A DNA stretch of 64,000 nt from Angiostrongylus vasorum (lineage: Eukaryota > Nematoda > Chromadorea > Rhabditida > Metastrongylidae): assembly GCA_018806985.1 (NCBI GenBank), contig JADANN010000338.1:62001-126000 (forward strand), in the 5' to 3' direction. The notes below the pieces were generated by a model. That model was not told the DNA's origin, searched no databases, and saw nothing but the letters and a program-made list of their open reading frames with translations. Below, piece after piece: positions 53,421 to 64,000 of this stretch. Numbering within the stretch: the stretch's first letter is position 1; every line of letters begins with the position of its first letter. The position numbers and the translations under genes were made by a program.

Positions 53421-54690
53421 TGCGCATCTCTCTACATTTAAATCTCCGCTTCTGGTCCATTTCTAATCGCAATGCACTACCCGAAGAGTGTCACATAACT
53501 TCATGACTAATCCGCTCCGGATTACTTACATGAGGAAAATCCACTGCACGTCCTTCTTACAAATATAATGAAGAAAGTGATCAATTAGTAGCAGAGTATA
53601 TGCTTATAATACATGCTCTGTATGAAATCCACATTGACAAAGTGGTAAATTAGGCAACCTACCGCTGCTAGGGAGAGTATAGCAGACAGAGATGTGCCAG
53701 TGGAAGGTGAATGAGTAGCATCATCAATGTTCGCAGTTCAGCTTGACTGAACTGTGTTCTCATAGGCTGAGATGAAGGATGTTTGCGAAGCACAGTAAAG
53801 AAAATAAATGATATAGTAATAATTTTTACACGACTCCTCTTCGACATCTACTGTGTGGATCCTGACTCTTTTCGCATCCAATTGGTTCCCTCATGTCCAT
53901 CAACTTTTAAGTTCATCCATGTTTTGCGTGAATAGACTACCACGTAAGTAACAGATACAATAATTAAGGAGGTAAAGTGAACAGGAACGGAATATTACTC
54001 CTTAACAGTATCACCGTTCTAGAACCCTTTCGAATCCTTATTCTCGTCCCCTGTGATCCGTTCACAGTAAGGTTTCGAATCTACGTGCCCTTCGCTATGC
54101 CGTCTTCAGATCCTTCACAGAGATCTCCTTGTTCATAAGTTTCAATTTCGGAAATGATTAAACTCATTGCCACAGGTAACAAATCTTTTGAGTAAACGCA
54201 AAGTGACATGGACATCATCGTCGAATTACTTCAAGCAATCATGAAGTCAAATCGCGACGCATATTCACAACGTTTAATTCCTATCCACATACTGCTAAAA
54301 CTGTACGAAATGACTGTACTTTCTCAGGAAGTTCCTTCAGTGATTTTCTTGTCGACTCCTGTAGTCTGTATTAAGCGGAAAGTATCCAGCTCATTATAGG
54401 AAGAAATGAGTACGACAGCTGACTATGGGTCGGTTTCCTTCTTTCGTGTGGTCGACGAGGTATTTTGCGTATTCCAACGTAGCTTCCTCTGGTGGCGACA
54501 TATTCAATCGATTGCAAGAACTGTGCCATTCTCAAAAAAAGTTTCACAACGAAAAGGACTTACATTCTTTTCCTTATGTTGTATCATATGTCGCCGAACA
54601 ACATCTGCCAAGCGATGGATACACCATTCGAAAACAGTTGTAAAAGAATGTGTACTGCACAAATTTAGTCGCCGTAACGAAGTGGAATGA
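53421..54690. other. Weak SINE-B scrap and unassigned frames
   Basis: ACATCTACTGTGTGGATCC and CATCCAATTGGTTCCCTCAT at 53830-53910 echo the SINE-B 3' part in reverse. A plus-strand frame at 54425-54643 (SSGGDIFNRLQELCHSQKKF) looks protein-like but is unassigned. Confidence 0.3.
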
Positions 54691-54699
54691 GAAGATGAT

Positions 54700-55030
54700 A
54701 CTTGAGAAACAAGAGGCCATTGATAGAATTACTGAAGTTCTTTGCAGTCACGTAGTAACTCTTTACATGTGGTTTCGGCTCCTGTATGAGGGTTTTTCTT
54801 TCATTATGAATACCGTTGAATGCTGGTCAAGTAGATATTCTTTGGAGTCCTGAGATAGTCGGACTAGAGCATTCCCGCTTGGACTGTAAAACGCGAACTT
54901 TTCTCAGTTAAGTCCTATAGCAGTTTCCAGACTCCGGAGAGATGACAAGCCTGGTAAGACGTAAATCTGATCGAACCAGCATAGTGAACTTGATGGTCGG
55001 CTTCACTACCACTGTACTGTTATTTGAAAG
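54700..55030 (-). mobile_element. SINE-B copy
   Basis: The minus-strand head is CAGTACAGTGGTAGTGAAGC and the B-box is GGTTCGATCAG. The core is reduced. The body has GCATTCAACGGTATTCATAA. Confidence 0.7.
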
Positions 55031-55885
55031 TCACGTCTTTCATCCATTACCTGAAAATTTCCTTACGTAAGACAAAACGGCTCAAATCGACCCAAGTAAA
55101 TACAACGAGAGTAATATCTGAAGCAATTCGACATAGTTTTCGTGATATTAAAAAATACATATAGTCATTAATTGATTATCAAGGTGCACATCACTGCGAT
55201 ACTCTCTGTATCATTTAGTTTGCAGTTAAGGTTTGCAAGTGTTTGATCAGATCATGACGCAGACAGAACGTAAAGAAAAGAAACCCACCAATGTCTGTAG
55301 TACGACCACAATGAATGTATAAATCAAGGTTGTTTTGACAAATGATCCATGATTAATACATGGTTCTACATGTTAGTGCACGTTGTACACGTTTCTACAC
55401 CTTTAGTCCCGCTTCGTTGATTGTGGACTTTTAGGGTCTTGACAAAAAAAACTTTTCCCAAAAATAGAAGATTTAGCAGTACTGAACATGATAGAATCAT
55501 AGAAGAAACCCTCCCCTATCGCTCTATTGGTCTATCAGGGATAGCGAGGGATAGCATGTACTGTATGTTGAACTGTCTAGGCACTTCACCTCGATCTCCG
55601 CTGTTTTACGTTCGCTAATGACAACAGGTTGAACTAAGAGCCCATCATGGTTACAGAAGGTTAAAGGAAACAAATTTGCCGGCCAATGCAGCCAATGCGT
55701 GAAGTAGCACAGATAAAGAAAACATCTAAGTTAGTGTTGGAGTACCGAGTGTATCAGCTGGTTCAGTATGGAGTGGTTGCGTTCAGAGAGAAGGAGAAAA
55801 TCTTACTTGTGCCACTCTATGAATCTCAAACTTTGTTATTTATAAGATTATACATATGCACATATAAGCGACAAGCTAATAAACA
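55031..55885. other. No gene seen
   Basis: Short frames only; no recognised repeat. Confidence 0.4.
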
Positions 55886-55889
55886 GTAA

Positions 55890-56340
55890 TGGAATGTAAC
55901 TTTAATGATGCTGAGATATTTGCAAAACTCCGGACCGCAGGTGTCTACAGTGGGGAACGAACGCGCTATTGTCCTTTCCGGAGAGTAACGCGTACACCAC
56001 CACACCATGCGGATCCTTCGTTTCGCCTGTCTCTCAGCTAGTTCTATCGATCTCTGCCATCAGCAATCACCCGTCAGCGGAATTAATCTGGGGAGCCCAA
56101 ATCCTCCCATTGCTGATTGCTGATAGCAAAAGATCAATAGAACTAGCTGAGAGACAGGCGAAACGAAGGACTCGCATGGTGTGGTGGTGAGCGCGCTACT
56201 CCCCGGAAAGGACAATAGCGTTCGTTCCCCACCGTAGACACCTGCGGTCCGGAGTTTTGCAAATATCTCAGCATCATTAAAGTTATATTTCGCAATACAT
56301 ACCCTGCCGCTAAAAAAAAGAGTAGGCAGTAAATAATAAG
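55890..56340. mobile_element. FB element, full length
   Basis: The left arm has GAGATATTTGCAAAACTCCG and GAACGAACGCGCTATTGTCC. The right arm has CATGGTGTGGTGGTGAGCG and CTGCGGTCCGGAGTTTTGC. The terminus is ACCCTGCCGCTAAAAAAAAG with GTAGGCAGTAAATAATAAG. The centre is short, about 50-70 bp. Confidence 0.82.
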
Positions 56341-56928
56341 TCGAAATAGTAATGGAATGAATATGGTGTTAAATTAAGAATAAGGGTAAAGTGCAAGAGA
56401 GGACGAATGGTAATGGGTTGGCGACTGGCAATATTGTGGACTGGCTGGTGAACACGCCATGTGGAGAGTTGGACACATCTCGAATTATGAATTCGATGAA
56501 GAAAATGATCATGAGTGCTTATGGTAGGTATTACAGAAGCGAAGGTTGCCTTAGTGCTCGAGTCTTGGAAAAATGAGGTGGCACAAGTGAATTCGTAAAG
56601 CAATGGATGAGAGCAGTGTACAGAAACAATACACAGAGGTATAAGAGTGACATGAGAGCCGCATGATGGTGAGAAAAGAGCGACAGTATTTTCTATGAGG
56701 TAAAGCGTAGTCTCTGCGAGGAGCACTGAAGATTCGTGAGAAAGACACAACATGGTAAAAGAGAAAATAATCCAACTCATTAAATAGTGAGGCCATGTTG
56801 TACTGCACTTAAAGAGAGACACGTTAAGGTGACTGAACGGATTCGTGAAGACTGTTCGACCTGGCAAAAGTGTTACCTAATCCGTGGTATATTTACCAAC
56901 CAGATCTTCTGCAGTTATTCTCGTTAAC

Positions 56929-57364
56929 CCTTCATTGGAAAAGCTAAGTCATGTAGAAGTACATCTCTGACAGTAAATCCAGGGAATTGCATAGAAGACA
57001 CAAAACGTCTAAACAGATAGAATTGGACATTATCTGAAAGAAAAACTTCTGAATGTTCGGGAAAAAGTTTTCCATTGTGTCTAGTTCGAAAACCCAAACG
57101 AAGTCTCTCATTTGGATAAGAAGTGCTGAGTAATGAATGTCCACGAGAAAAAAATGCCAGCTCATTATTTGATTCGTACTTAAGGAAAGTCATTATGAAT
57201 TGTACACTTTCAAGAAAATCTCAACAAAAAATTAACTGGGATAGCCAAAAAATGATGTGGTTACAGGCAACCACGACTATGTCTGTCAATGATACGTGTA
57301 CAACGAATGAACACGCAGTGCGGTCCACGAAATTTCTGTGGTACGTCCTGCGCACAACAATATT
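56929..57364 (-). CDS. Two exons, possibly of an extracellular EGF/laminin-G type protein
   Basis: Exon 57364-57272 (30 codons) reads PQKFRGPHCVFIRC, resembling the end of an EGF module (G-x-x-C with nearby cysteines). Exon 57219-56929 joins it in phase (G/AT) and reads LESVQFIMTFLKYESNNELA, then LRLGFRTRHNGKLF, which recalls the FRT-x-x-x-G-x-L strand of laminin-G domains, and VFLSDNVQFYLF. It ends at a GTTAACG donor. The acceptor TTTGTTGAG is weak. The reading is open throughout. The EGF/LamG assignment is a resemblance only. The remaining exons were not found. Confidence 0.42.
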
Positions 57365-57369
57365 CTAAT

Positions 57370-57880
57370 AGGAGCGCGATATCTTCCTGCTTTTGCATTG
57401 CTTTGTATTATGTTCGCTTTTTTTAGAATGTACTTTGTTAAAATAGACAACTTTAAGTGCGAAGGGTGCGTACAGTGTTTTACAATGAGAAGTCGAGGGA
57501 ATCGTTCCCCACTTTACCACTAGTATTCGATAGTATCTATATAACAGTGGTCACATGATCGGTTGCAGATACAACATGTTTGGTTTTGCTCTTAGCCATT
57601 TCCATAGGCCGAAAGGATTTGGAAATGCTCTGAAGAAGAATGGTATGTTGCTAAGTGTTGCATATTGTGATTCGCATACAAGTAAACAGTGTCTAAAAAA
57701 TGTAACCCACTCTTGAAGTTCGTAAAAGCCTTTTATGGTCACTTTCTATGTAGAATCACTCATTGGTTCCTTATCTTAGGCTACACATTTGGGACCACTA
57801 AGTAATCGAAAGAAACGAAGAATTTTCAAGGGAAAAGAACCGGGCTACTTGCAACACTGTTTCACGCAACACCACCTAAA
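57370..57880. other. No gene seen
   Basis: Possible upstream intron of the gene at 56929-57364. Nothing recognised. Confidence 0.35.
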
Positions 57881-57884
57881 GATT

Positions 57885-58310
57885 GAACAACTAGGACAAT
57901 CGCCTTTATGGTCGTTTGCGCAGCTCAGAAAAGTGTTTGATCTGTCCTAAGAGAGAGACGGGGACTGAATGAGCTCAAGTACAAAAATACTTGATCTCAT
58001 GTACGGCATGCGGTGAGGAATATATTGGGCAAACGGGTAGACCGCTTTGTGTCCGGATAAAAGAACACCTAGATGGGAAAATTAAAATTTGTCAAAGCAC
58101 TCCTCTAGGCACACATACGGCACAGAAGCAAAATGGCGGTGAATTTGAAGTGACTGTGCGGATCCTAGTGCAGGAGTCAAAAACAGCAACGCGCAAGACT
58201 CTTAAGGCGTTTTAGATAAATTTCAAGAATTCAAAGATGGACCGGAAAGACGAATGCCTCACTACCACACGTGACCTGGCTCCTTATTTCAAAACGATTT
58301 TTTGACCTAT
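57885..58310 (+). pseudogene. Penelope-like element, GIY-YIG endonuclease fragment
   Basis: The plus strand reads ISCTACGEEYIGQTGRPLCV then RIKEHLDGK, the GIY-YIG core with its conserved arginine and EH. It continues HTAQKQNGGEFEV, ATRKTLKAF, a stop, and INFKNSKMDRKDECL, the conserved tail. The reverse transcriptase part is absent. One in-frame stop in the tail and a broken upstream frame mark it as a relic. Confidence 0.88.
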
Positions 58311-58404
58311 GGGTGGGTCTGGCTCCCCGCCCTACGTGAACAACAAACGGGCAGTCCCACTCATAACCGCACGGTGAGTAGTCTTTTTACTCAATACGGC
58401 GTCT

Positions 58405-58765
58405 TCCTTTTTTTATTTACTGCCTATTACAATTTTTCACGGAAAAGTATTATGTGTGATACAACCACAGTGATTCTGATATATTTGCAAGGCTCTGGAC
58501 ACTAGGTGTCTGCGGTGGCGTACGAACGCGCTATTGCCGTTTCTGGTGGCTAACGTGCTCACCACCACACCTCGGTGGTCCTTCGTTTTGCCTGTCTTTC
58601 GGTTAATTCTATCGATCAGTGCCATCAGCAATCACCCACCAACGGGATCGACACTTAGGTAAATGCGTTAGCCACGGAAAGTGTAATAGCGTGTTCGTTC
58701 TCATTTGCAGACACCTGCGGTTTGGAGTTTTGTAAATATCTCAGCATCATTATGATACCATTGTA
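58405..58765. mobile_element. FB copy with shortened right arm
   Basis: TTTTTATTTACTGCCTATTA and TTCACGGAAAAGTATTATG begin it. The left arm has GTACGAACGCGCTATTGCCG. The right arm resumes at GTTAGCCACGGAAAGTGTAA and ends GTAAATATCTCAGCATCATT. Confidence 0.75.
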
Positions 58766-59700
58766 ATTTCATCAAGGCTTTTTTGCATCAGAAAAGCAGT
58801 GGTAGATCAGAAAATGTCTAGTCAGTACTTGTGAGCTTCTTGCCCAAATACAGTGATTTCCATTGTCCACAGCAATACTGCAGCGATCATCTTAGGCAAG
58901 GTGCTACAGCGGTGTCGACGTGATAGCACGTTTCAGGCCTCTAAAGACCCCAGTTATAATTCGAAAGACCGACTTCAACTCAATCTCTCCATGAGTAGTG
59001 AATAATATCCTACGAACCGTGCTTGCTGAAAACATTGACAACCGTGTGTCACTGGAGTGCAACAGAGATGCTCATTGAAATGAAAACGTACGGTCCGTGA
59101 TGCAGCGCAAGAAGCACGACGCACAGGTTTCTTGAGATTACCGTTATGTTGTCCGCTCCATCGCACTTTTTTCCGTGTTTCCCTAACTTCGGTATATTCG
59201 ACATATTCTTCTGTGTATATCCCCATGTTCTTGAACACCCCATGTGTGTGATTTAACTATTGCGTGCGATGAGAAACGAATCCGTCATCTAATCATGATG
59301 TTGTTAGCATTCCGCATGATTTTGTTGGATAGCTGAAGTGTATTTCTGTGTCTCTCTCATGTTTTTTTATATCCAGCGATTTCATTTCGCCGTGCAAAAT
59401 GGCTTTTTCAAGTATAGCGGAGAATACCAATACCTAGTCATCGACCAGCTCCAGTATAAAGTGTTTGTTCGCGAAACCGTCGATTGACTACAAAGGGTCG
59501 TGAAGATGTTATGTGGTCAGTAAGTAAGGTATCTACGTGAAAATCGTGAAGAGGACGCGGTTTTGGTCGACTCTGTGCACTAGTTACAAAACAAAAGTTT
59601 GAATCCTTCCACTACCCCGGCTATTTCCATGTGGCTAGCTCATCCTACGGCGTCTCATTAGAGCGTACCTGAGGAGCGCATCGAAATCAGGATGTACGGT
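58766..59700. other. No gene seen
   Basis: Minus-strand frames near 58975-59243 overlap in two phases without motif. Nothing recognised. Confidence 0.35.
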
Positions 59701-59719
59701 GGTGAAAGGATAAAGCTAG

Positions 59720-60010
59720 CGCGTGATTGGTACCTCTTCGTTTTCAAATACGATGGCTGACGTTTTGGCGCTTTCGGTTTCTTCAGAGCCTAAGCGGACT
59801 ATACCATACAGCATTTGTCTTCTGATATATTTGCTGAGTGTACCGTACAAGCTCTTCACGAAGGTTACCCTGTTGCGCATATTAACGATATTGGATGACG
59901 CGCGAGTAGTTCAACTAGAAGGATTTCGACAGGGATTTTACTGCATAGACCATATCCAAACCATGTCTACAATAAAGGAAGTTTGTCAGAAATACCACTC
60001 AAAGAGTTGA
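59720..60010 (+). pseudogene. Reverse transcriptase scrap of another RTE-like element
   Basis: QLEGFRQGFYCIDHIQTMST and KEVCQKYHSKS match the block that precedes the first catalytic aspartate in RTE-type RTs (FRxGFSxxDHIxT). It ends in a stop. A PLE hammerhead-like motif in reverse lies at 59755-59790 just upstream. Confidence 0.6.
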
Positions 60011-61200
60011 CTCTTCTTGCATAAAAACTGCTCGGTCTTATTCTTATAGGAACTACACTACGAAAATAGAGCTTTTCTAGCGACAACTCGTGCAACATAA
60101 AAGAAGAATGGGGCGGAAAAAAAAGTGGTTTTGGCCACATTTAAGCCTCTCAAAGAAGCTGCCGACCAACTAAAGGATCCGAAAATCCGCGTCCTCCCAG
60201 CAGCCGATTATACAGCAGAAACGCGGACCGATGATTCAACTACGTCAAGAATACGACGCACTATTCATAGAGCGCTTGAACGATGTCCTCTGAAATATAA
60301 TCAGCACACACAACATCCTGCCGGAAAGCAGAGCTCTAATCTTCGAAATCTGTTTATCTTCTAGACACAGGAGAACACACATAGATTACGAAACAAGTAC
60401 GAGCCAGTCACATAATCAGAAGAACGGACGACATATAGACGAAAAGAACTGCAGGATGGACTCCACGAGAATGCAGGCGTCCCCCAAAGACGACCGCCTA
60501 CACGTTAGGGCAATGTGTTCGGAAATTAAGTTATTGAGCTGTAGTAACAGTTGCAGTTTTACACATCACGGTAAGAAACCCGCATCTGCCACAATGCTCA
60601 AATCAAACCACCACCATAGGCGACGACTGCGAAGCAAAGAAACAAGCGTAATGTGCTGGCGTCTGCACAACTAGTGAAAATGGGCCTTCAAAATATCAAA
60701 CCAATTACTACATAAACTACTTGCACTATCAATCAATTCGTCTCATCTATATGAAACTTCTTTCTTATATTACATCACCAGTCTGTTGCAGAAGCAAATG
60801 TCTGATTTTCTATGAAACTTCTTGCTCACTGGTCTACCTTTACTGGTTGATTCCATTTGTAACGGCTAGTTAGCGGCGGCTACTAGCGGTTCAGTTTGTG
60901 TAGAATATTAGCCACGCGGGTCTTTTAGTTGATGTATTGATCTACCAGCCTCAAACCTGGGTAATTAAACCATTTAATACATAAATATAACATTAATAAC
61001 ATAATAGTAACGATGGAGAAGTAATGGTAGAGGAATGACGTGATTTAAAGCTATGAGGTGCTAAGGCTAGTAGTGAAGTGAGGCTAACAACGGGATAATG
61101 GCATTCGAATATTACTATACCATTAATAAGTAATTAACACAATTACATTAACAGTAATAATGAATATTTACCAAGAAGTAACCGTTGGTTAGTCGTGAGC
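60011..61200. other. Retroelement remnants and an RE-3 scrap
   Basis: The frames at 60125-60364 are probably the decayed continuation of the RT. At 60655-60700 CTGCACAACTAGTGAAAATG and GGGCCTTCAAAATATCAA match the RE-3 3' end. No gene is seen. Confidence 0.35.
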
Positions 61201-61236
61201 GATGCCGCGTCGCGTCTATCCGCATCCGGCGCGGCG

Positions 61237-61322
61237 GCTGAGGGAGACAGTATGCTGGGGGCGGAGAAAGGAGACTGCATGCTGAGGCGGAGAGGGAGAC
61301 AGTATGCTGGGGTGGAGAGGAA
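61237..61322. repeat. Minisatellite of about 26 bp, three copies
   Basis: GAGGGAGACAGTATGCTGGG and variants recur three times in tandem with GGCGGAGA spacers. This block is more GC-rich than its surroundings. Confidence 0.75.
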
Positions 61323-61737
61323 TACAGATGGACCGTATTTTCGGCTGAACTAAGATTTCAACGTTATAGCGATAAGGTGCATTTCAATGGATCAATGAGG
61401 ACAGTAAGTGATGAGTCATCTACGGAACACAGTCAGGCGGCTGGTCGTGGATAACGCTATGTCAGCAACATGAAGTTTGAGCATCGATGAGTGCCACCAT
61501 TGCCTAAGAGTCAAGGACCAGTATGATAATGGCTGGAAACTGATAAGCCTGTAGCGGCTTAACAGAATACACGGCATAAGTTGGCCGCTCAGCGGCCTTT
61601 TACGCATGGTGTACATTGCGGGAGGAATGGTACACGCCATCGATGGCGTTGCAAACATAACGCATTTGGAAACACCCGCCACTATTGACATTGCACCGTA
61701 GGCAAGCTAAGAAATTAGATACAATAATCTTCTGATT

Positions 61738-61825
61738 ACTGAAAGATGGATGTGAATGAGTAAGAATGAGTGAGTATGACTTTGAATGAGTTGTGGTGAT
61801 TGAGGATGACAATGAATGATGTTGT
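61738..61825. repeat. Degenerate GAATGA-type repeat
   Basis: GTGAATGAGTAAGAATGAGT, GACTTTGAATGAG and GACAATGAATGATG form a loose hexamer-like array similar to that at 600-660. Confidence 0.5.
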
Positions 61826-62658
61826 GAGGAGCGGATGGTATGTCTCCGCCATCGAAGGCACCTGGCTTATATTGGCTGCGGGAGCCGCTTGCGTATGCAA
61901 CCGCAATTAATCTGGATTGTTGATCCTGGACTGCAGTAGACTGTACGTAACTGCTCCTCCTCCTTCGGATAAGCCATCGTTGGTGTGCTACTGAAGTCAA
62001 ACTTGAATCGCTACTGTGCCTGAAACACTGAATATAATTGACCGAGTAGATTATAAAAGTTATATTGCGGTGTTTGATGTGCGAATGTGAGGCGGCCATA
62101 TATGGACATCAAATGTCATTGTTTAGAAAAATAGAGAAGTTTTCAGAGAGAAGTTCTCTATACCATTGTCGCCTTGGCGCTTACATTGTTTACATTTCTT
62201 GTCGTCCTCATATCGTTTTTGTTGCATTATAGTAGCCTAATTACCCATGTTCAAGGGTTGTTCCGTGACAACAATGGAGTTTCGCGTGGAAAATTCATAC
62301 GAAGTTGAGACTTCTATCTCAAAATGGTGGTTGTACGGCGGTGATAACTAACTCGAACTACTGTATTCCATGCGGCTAGTCACTATTACTAGTGCACACC
62401 TTTAATTAGGTTGCACATGCATATTGATAAGTAACTGCATATGTTGTAAATATATATACATATGTGTGCTTTCACGGATCTCCTTCATACGAGGGATTTC
62501 GAACCGGTTAGTCGCGAGGCTACGTGGCGCGTCCCCAAGTGGCGGATAGGGGGTTAATCGCGGACCAAAAGCGGCCATTGCCTCCCTGAGATGCAGATGG
62601 ATCCCGGGACGCACTCCTGTTTCTGCTGCACCGATTTGGCACGCACGAACTTTCTGTA

Positions 62659-62660
<2 letters not shown>

Positions 62661-62689
<29 letters not shown>

Positions 62690-62724
62690 CTATATATATA
62701 TATATATATATATATACTATTATA

Positions 62725-62800
<76 letters not shown>
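62661..62800. repeat. TA dinucleotide repeat
   Basis: About 140 bp of TA with one break (CTATTATATGATA) near 62717-62730. Confidence 0.97.
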
Positions 62801-62801
<1 letters not shown>

Positions 62802-64000
62802 ACACGGCCAGGATATGTCCTTTGTGCGTCAACAACATCTGCCAAGTTGGTCAACAACTACACAACTCTTTGTTTGAGAACTCTTCAGTGTTTGTCTATG
62901 CGATAGAAACTTCATATGTGATCAATCTGCTTGAAATATGGAAAGTTCGGAAGGGATTTGGATTTTTATTATGTTTAAACATATTCTAACCAACTTCAAA
63001 TTTTCTTTGTCTCCGTTATTTTTCGTATGGATTGCCGTGTATGAAATTCTTTAACGCTTTCGATGAATGACGTCTATTGGTAGTCCAACCTACTTTAGTT
63101 TTTCAAGATGATAAGATTGTCATAAGGGTCATACGTCACTCTATTATTTGTTCTCTACATCTGATGAACTGAGTTCATATCAGTGCGAATGCGGTATCAC
63201 GTTATGTAGTGGCCTACGGTTTGGCTGCAAGTTTCTTAACACAGTTGCTATTAGAGTTAGAAACCAAGGTCTTTTTTAAATACTTTTTTACGATTTCTAT
63301 CAGTGATTTTCATGCCACACTGTCGTACACTTCGTGTACATTACCATCCGGTGTTTGAGTTCGTGATGGTGATGATCAAGCGATTTGTCACATATTCTCC
63401 GCGTATCTGTCGGCGTAGATCGACGCTTTTAACATTTGATACTTTTGAATCAAACAGAGTTATATGAAACGATGTTAACTGACTTCCTTGAATACTTAGA
63501 TACTTAAGGGGCCATCTTCACTGGTAGAGCAGTCGCTGGGACATTTCCCATTTCAATTTTTTCCCTGTGACGTTCGCGAGGCACATTTCATTATGATGAC
63601 TGACTTCAATTAAGCAATTCGTTTTCAATGCATGACCATCTAAGAGGAACGATGTGGAGAAATAACATACTGTGAGATGTTCTCGGGAAGTATTCGCATA
63701 CTTGTAATTGTCCATTAGCACCAGAGACTAAAAACCTAAAGGTGCTCGGCGTTAATTAATCCCTTAACGGTGTGCCCTTTATTCAATTCCAGTACACAGC
63801 ATGAAGGTAATTCAATCCATATTCATACAGTGTGGGGTCACCATTATAAAAAGTCAGTGCTGTCTTCTTCCCGGATAGGTTTGTTATAAATCCTGAAACA
63901 AAAGATGTACTTATATCAAACTAACGACCATGTGTCTGTTGTATTAACTTCTAACCACTGAACCATATGCGCATTGATGAGGTAGTAGCGTAACACTGTA
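62801..64000. other. No gene seen; RE-3 end scrap
   Basis: At 63498-63530 TACTTAGATACTTAAGGGGC and ATCTTCACTGG match the reversed RE-3 3' tail. The rest is AT-rich without a supported feature. Confidence 0.4.

Noticed and set aside
56310..56867. 185-codon minus-strand frame
   Set aside because: The composition is low in charged residues, there is no motif and no splice context, and it starts inside the FB terminus at 56290-56340.
62554..62989. Frames of alternating Tyr-Ile
   Set aside because: They are translations of the TA repeat at 62661-62800; the same applies to 50171-50250.

Overview
The window looks like a gene-poor, transposon-rich stretch of a nematode nuclear genome, most likely a clade V (strongylid or hookworm-type) parasite; that lineage is an inference. 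Host introns end in the TTTTCAG/TTTCAG acceptors typical of nematodes. Two start codons lie at or just after such an acceptor with no upstream exon, as expected for spliced-leader trans-splicing. The repeats include RTE non-LTR elements, Penelope-like elements (PLEs), mariner and several tRNA-derived families.

Two host genes are recognised and rebuilt exon by exon. On the minus strand, 11841 to 7002 encodes N-acetylglucosaminyltransferase I (MGAT1/GnT-I, the C. elegans gly-12/13/14 family): a type II Golgi enzyme of about 455 residues in 11 exons. It has one irregular splice junction near 9757 and a possible extra penultimate exon at 7899-7946. On the plus strand, 17442-23512 encodes the La autoantigen homologue (SSB) in 11 exons and 389 residues: La motif, RRM1, C-terminal RRM, RGG stretch and lysine-rich tail. 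A third multi-exon gene (plus, 42687-45616) encodes a multi-pass membrane protein I cannot name. Further minus-strand exon groups with good splice sites but no recognisable family lie at 940-1246, 39370-39667, 48890-49560, 50412-53300 and 56929-57364. Several of these exons are too short to stand out as long ORFs.

Most of the rest is mobile DNA. (1) SINE-A and SINE-B have different tRNA-like heads (A and B boxes) but share a central core. (2) FB is a foldback family whose two arms are inverted tRNA-like units. (3) RE-3 is a ~390-bp element with 12-15 bp target-site duplications and a CAAGTAT-type tail. (4) RTE relics lie at 3130-3665, 26226-28050, 30598-32434 and 33985-35880. (5) PLE relics include a GIY-YIG fragment, a 1.1-kb head-to-head palindrome and about eleven copies of a hammerhead-like 3' motif. 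(6) There is one mariner relic.

Nested insertions give a relative history: an RTE sits inside a SINE-A with a 9-bp duplication, a SINE-A sits inside an RE-3, and an RE-3 and PLE pieces sit inside an RTE. An ATT microsatellite (25471-26165) and two TA tracts (50171-50250, 62661-62800) complete the picture. Outside the listed features the sequence is AT-rich and I see no coding signal in it.
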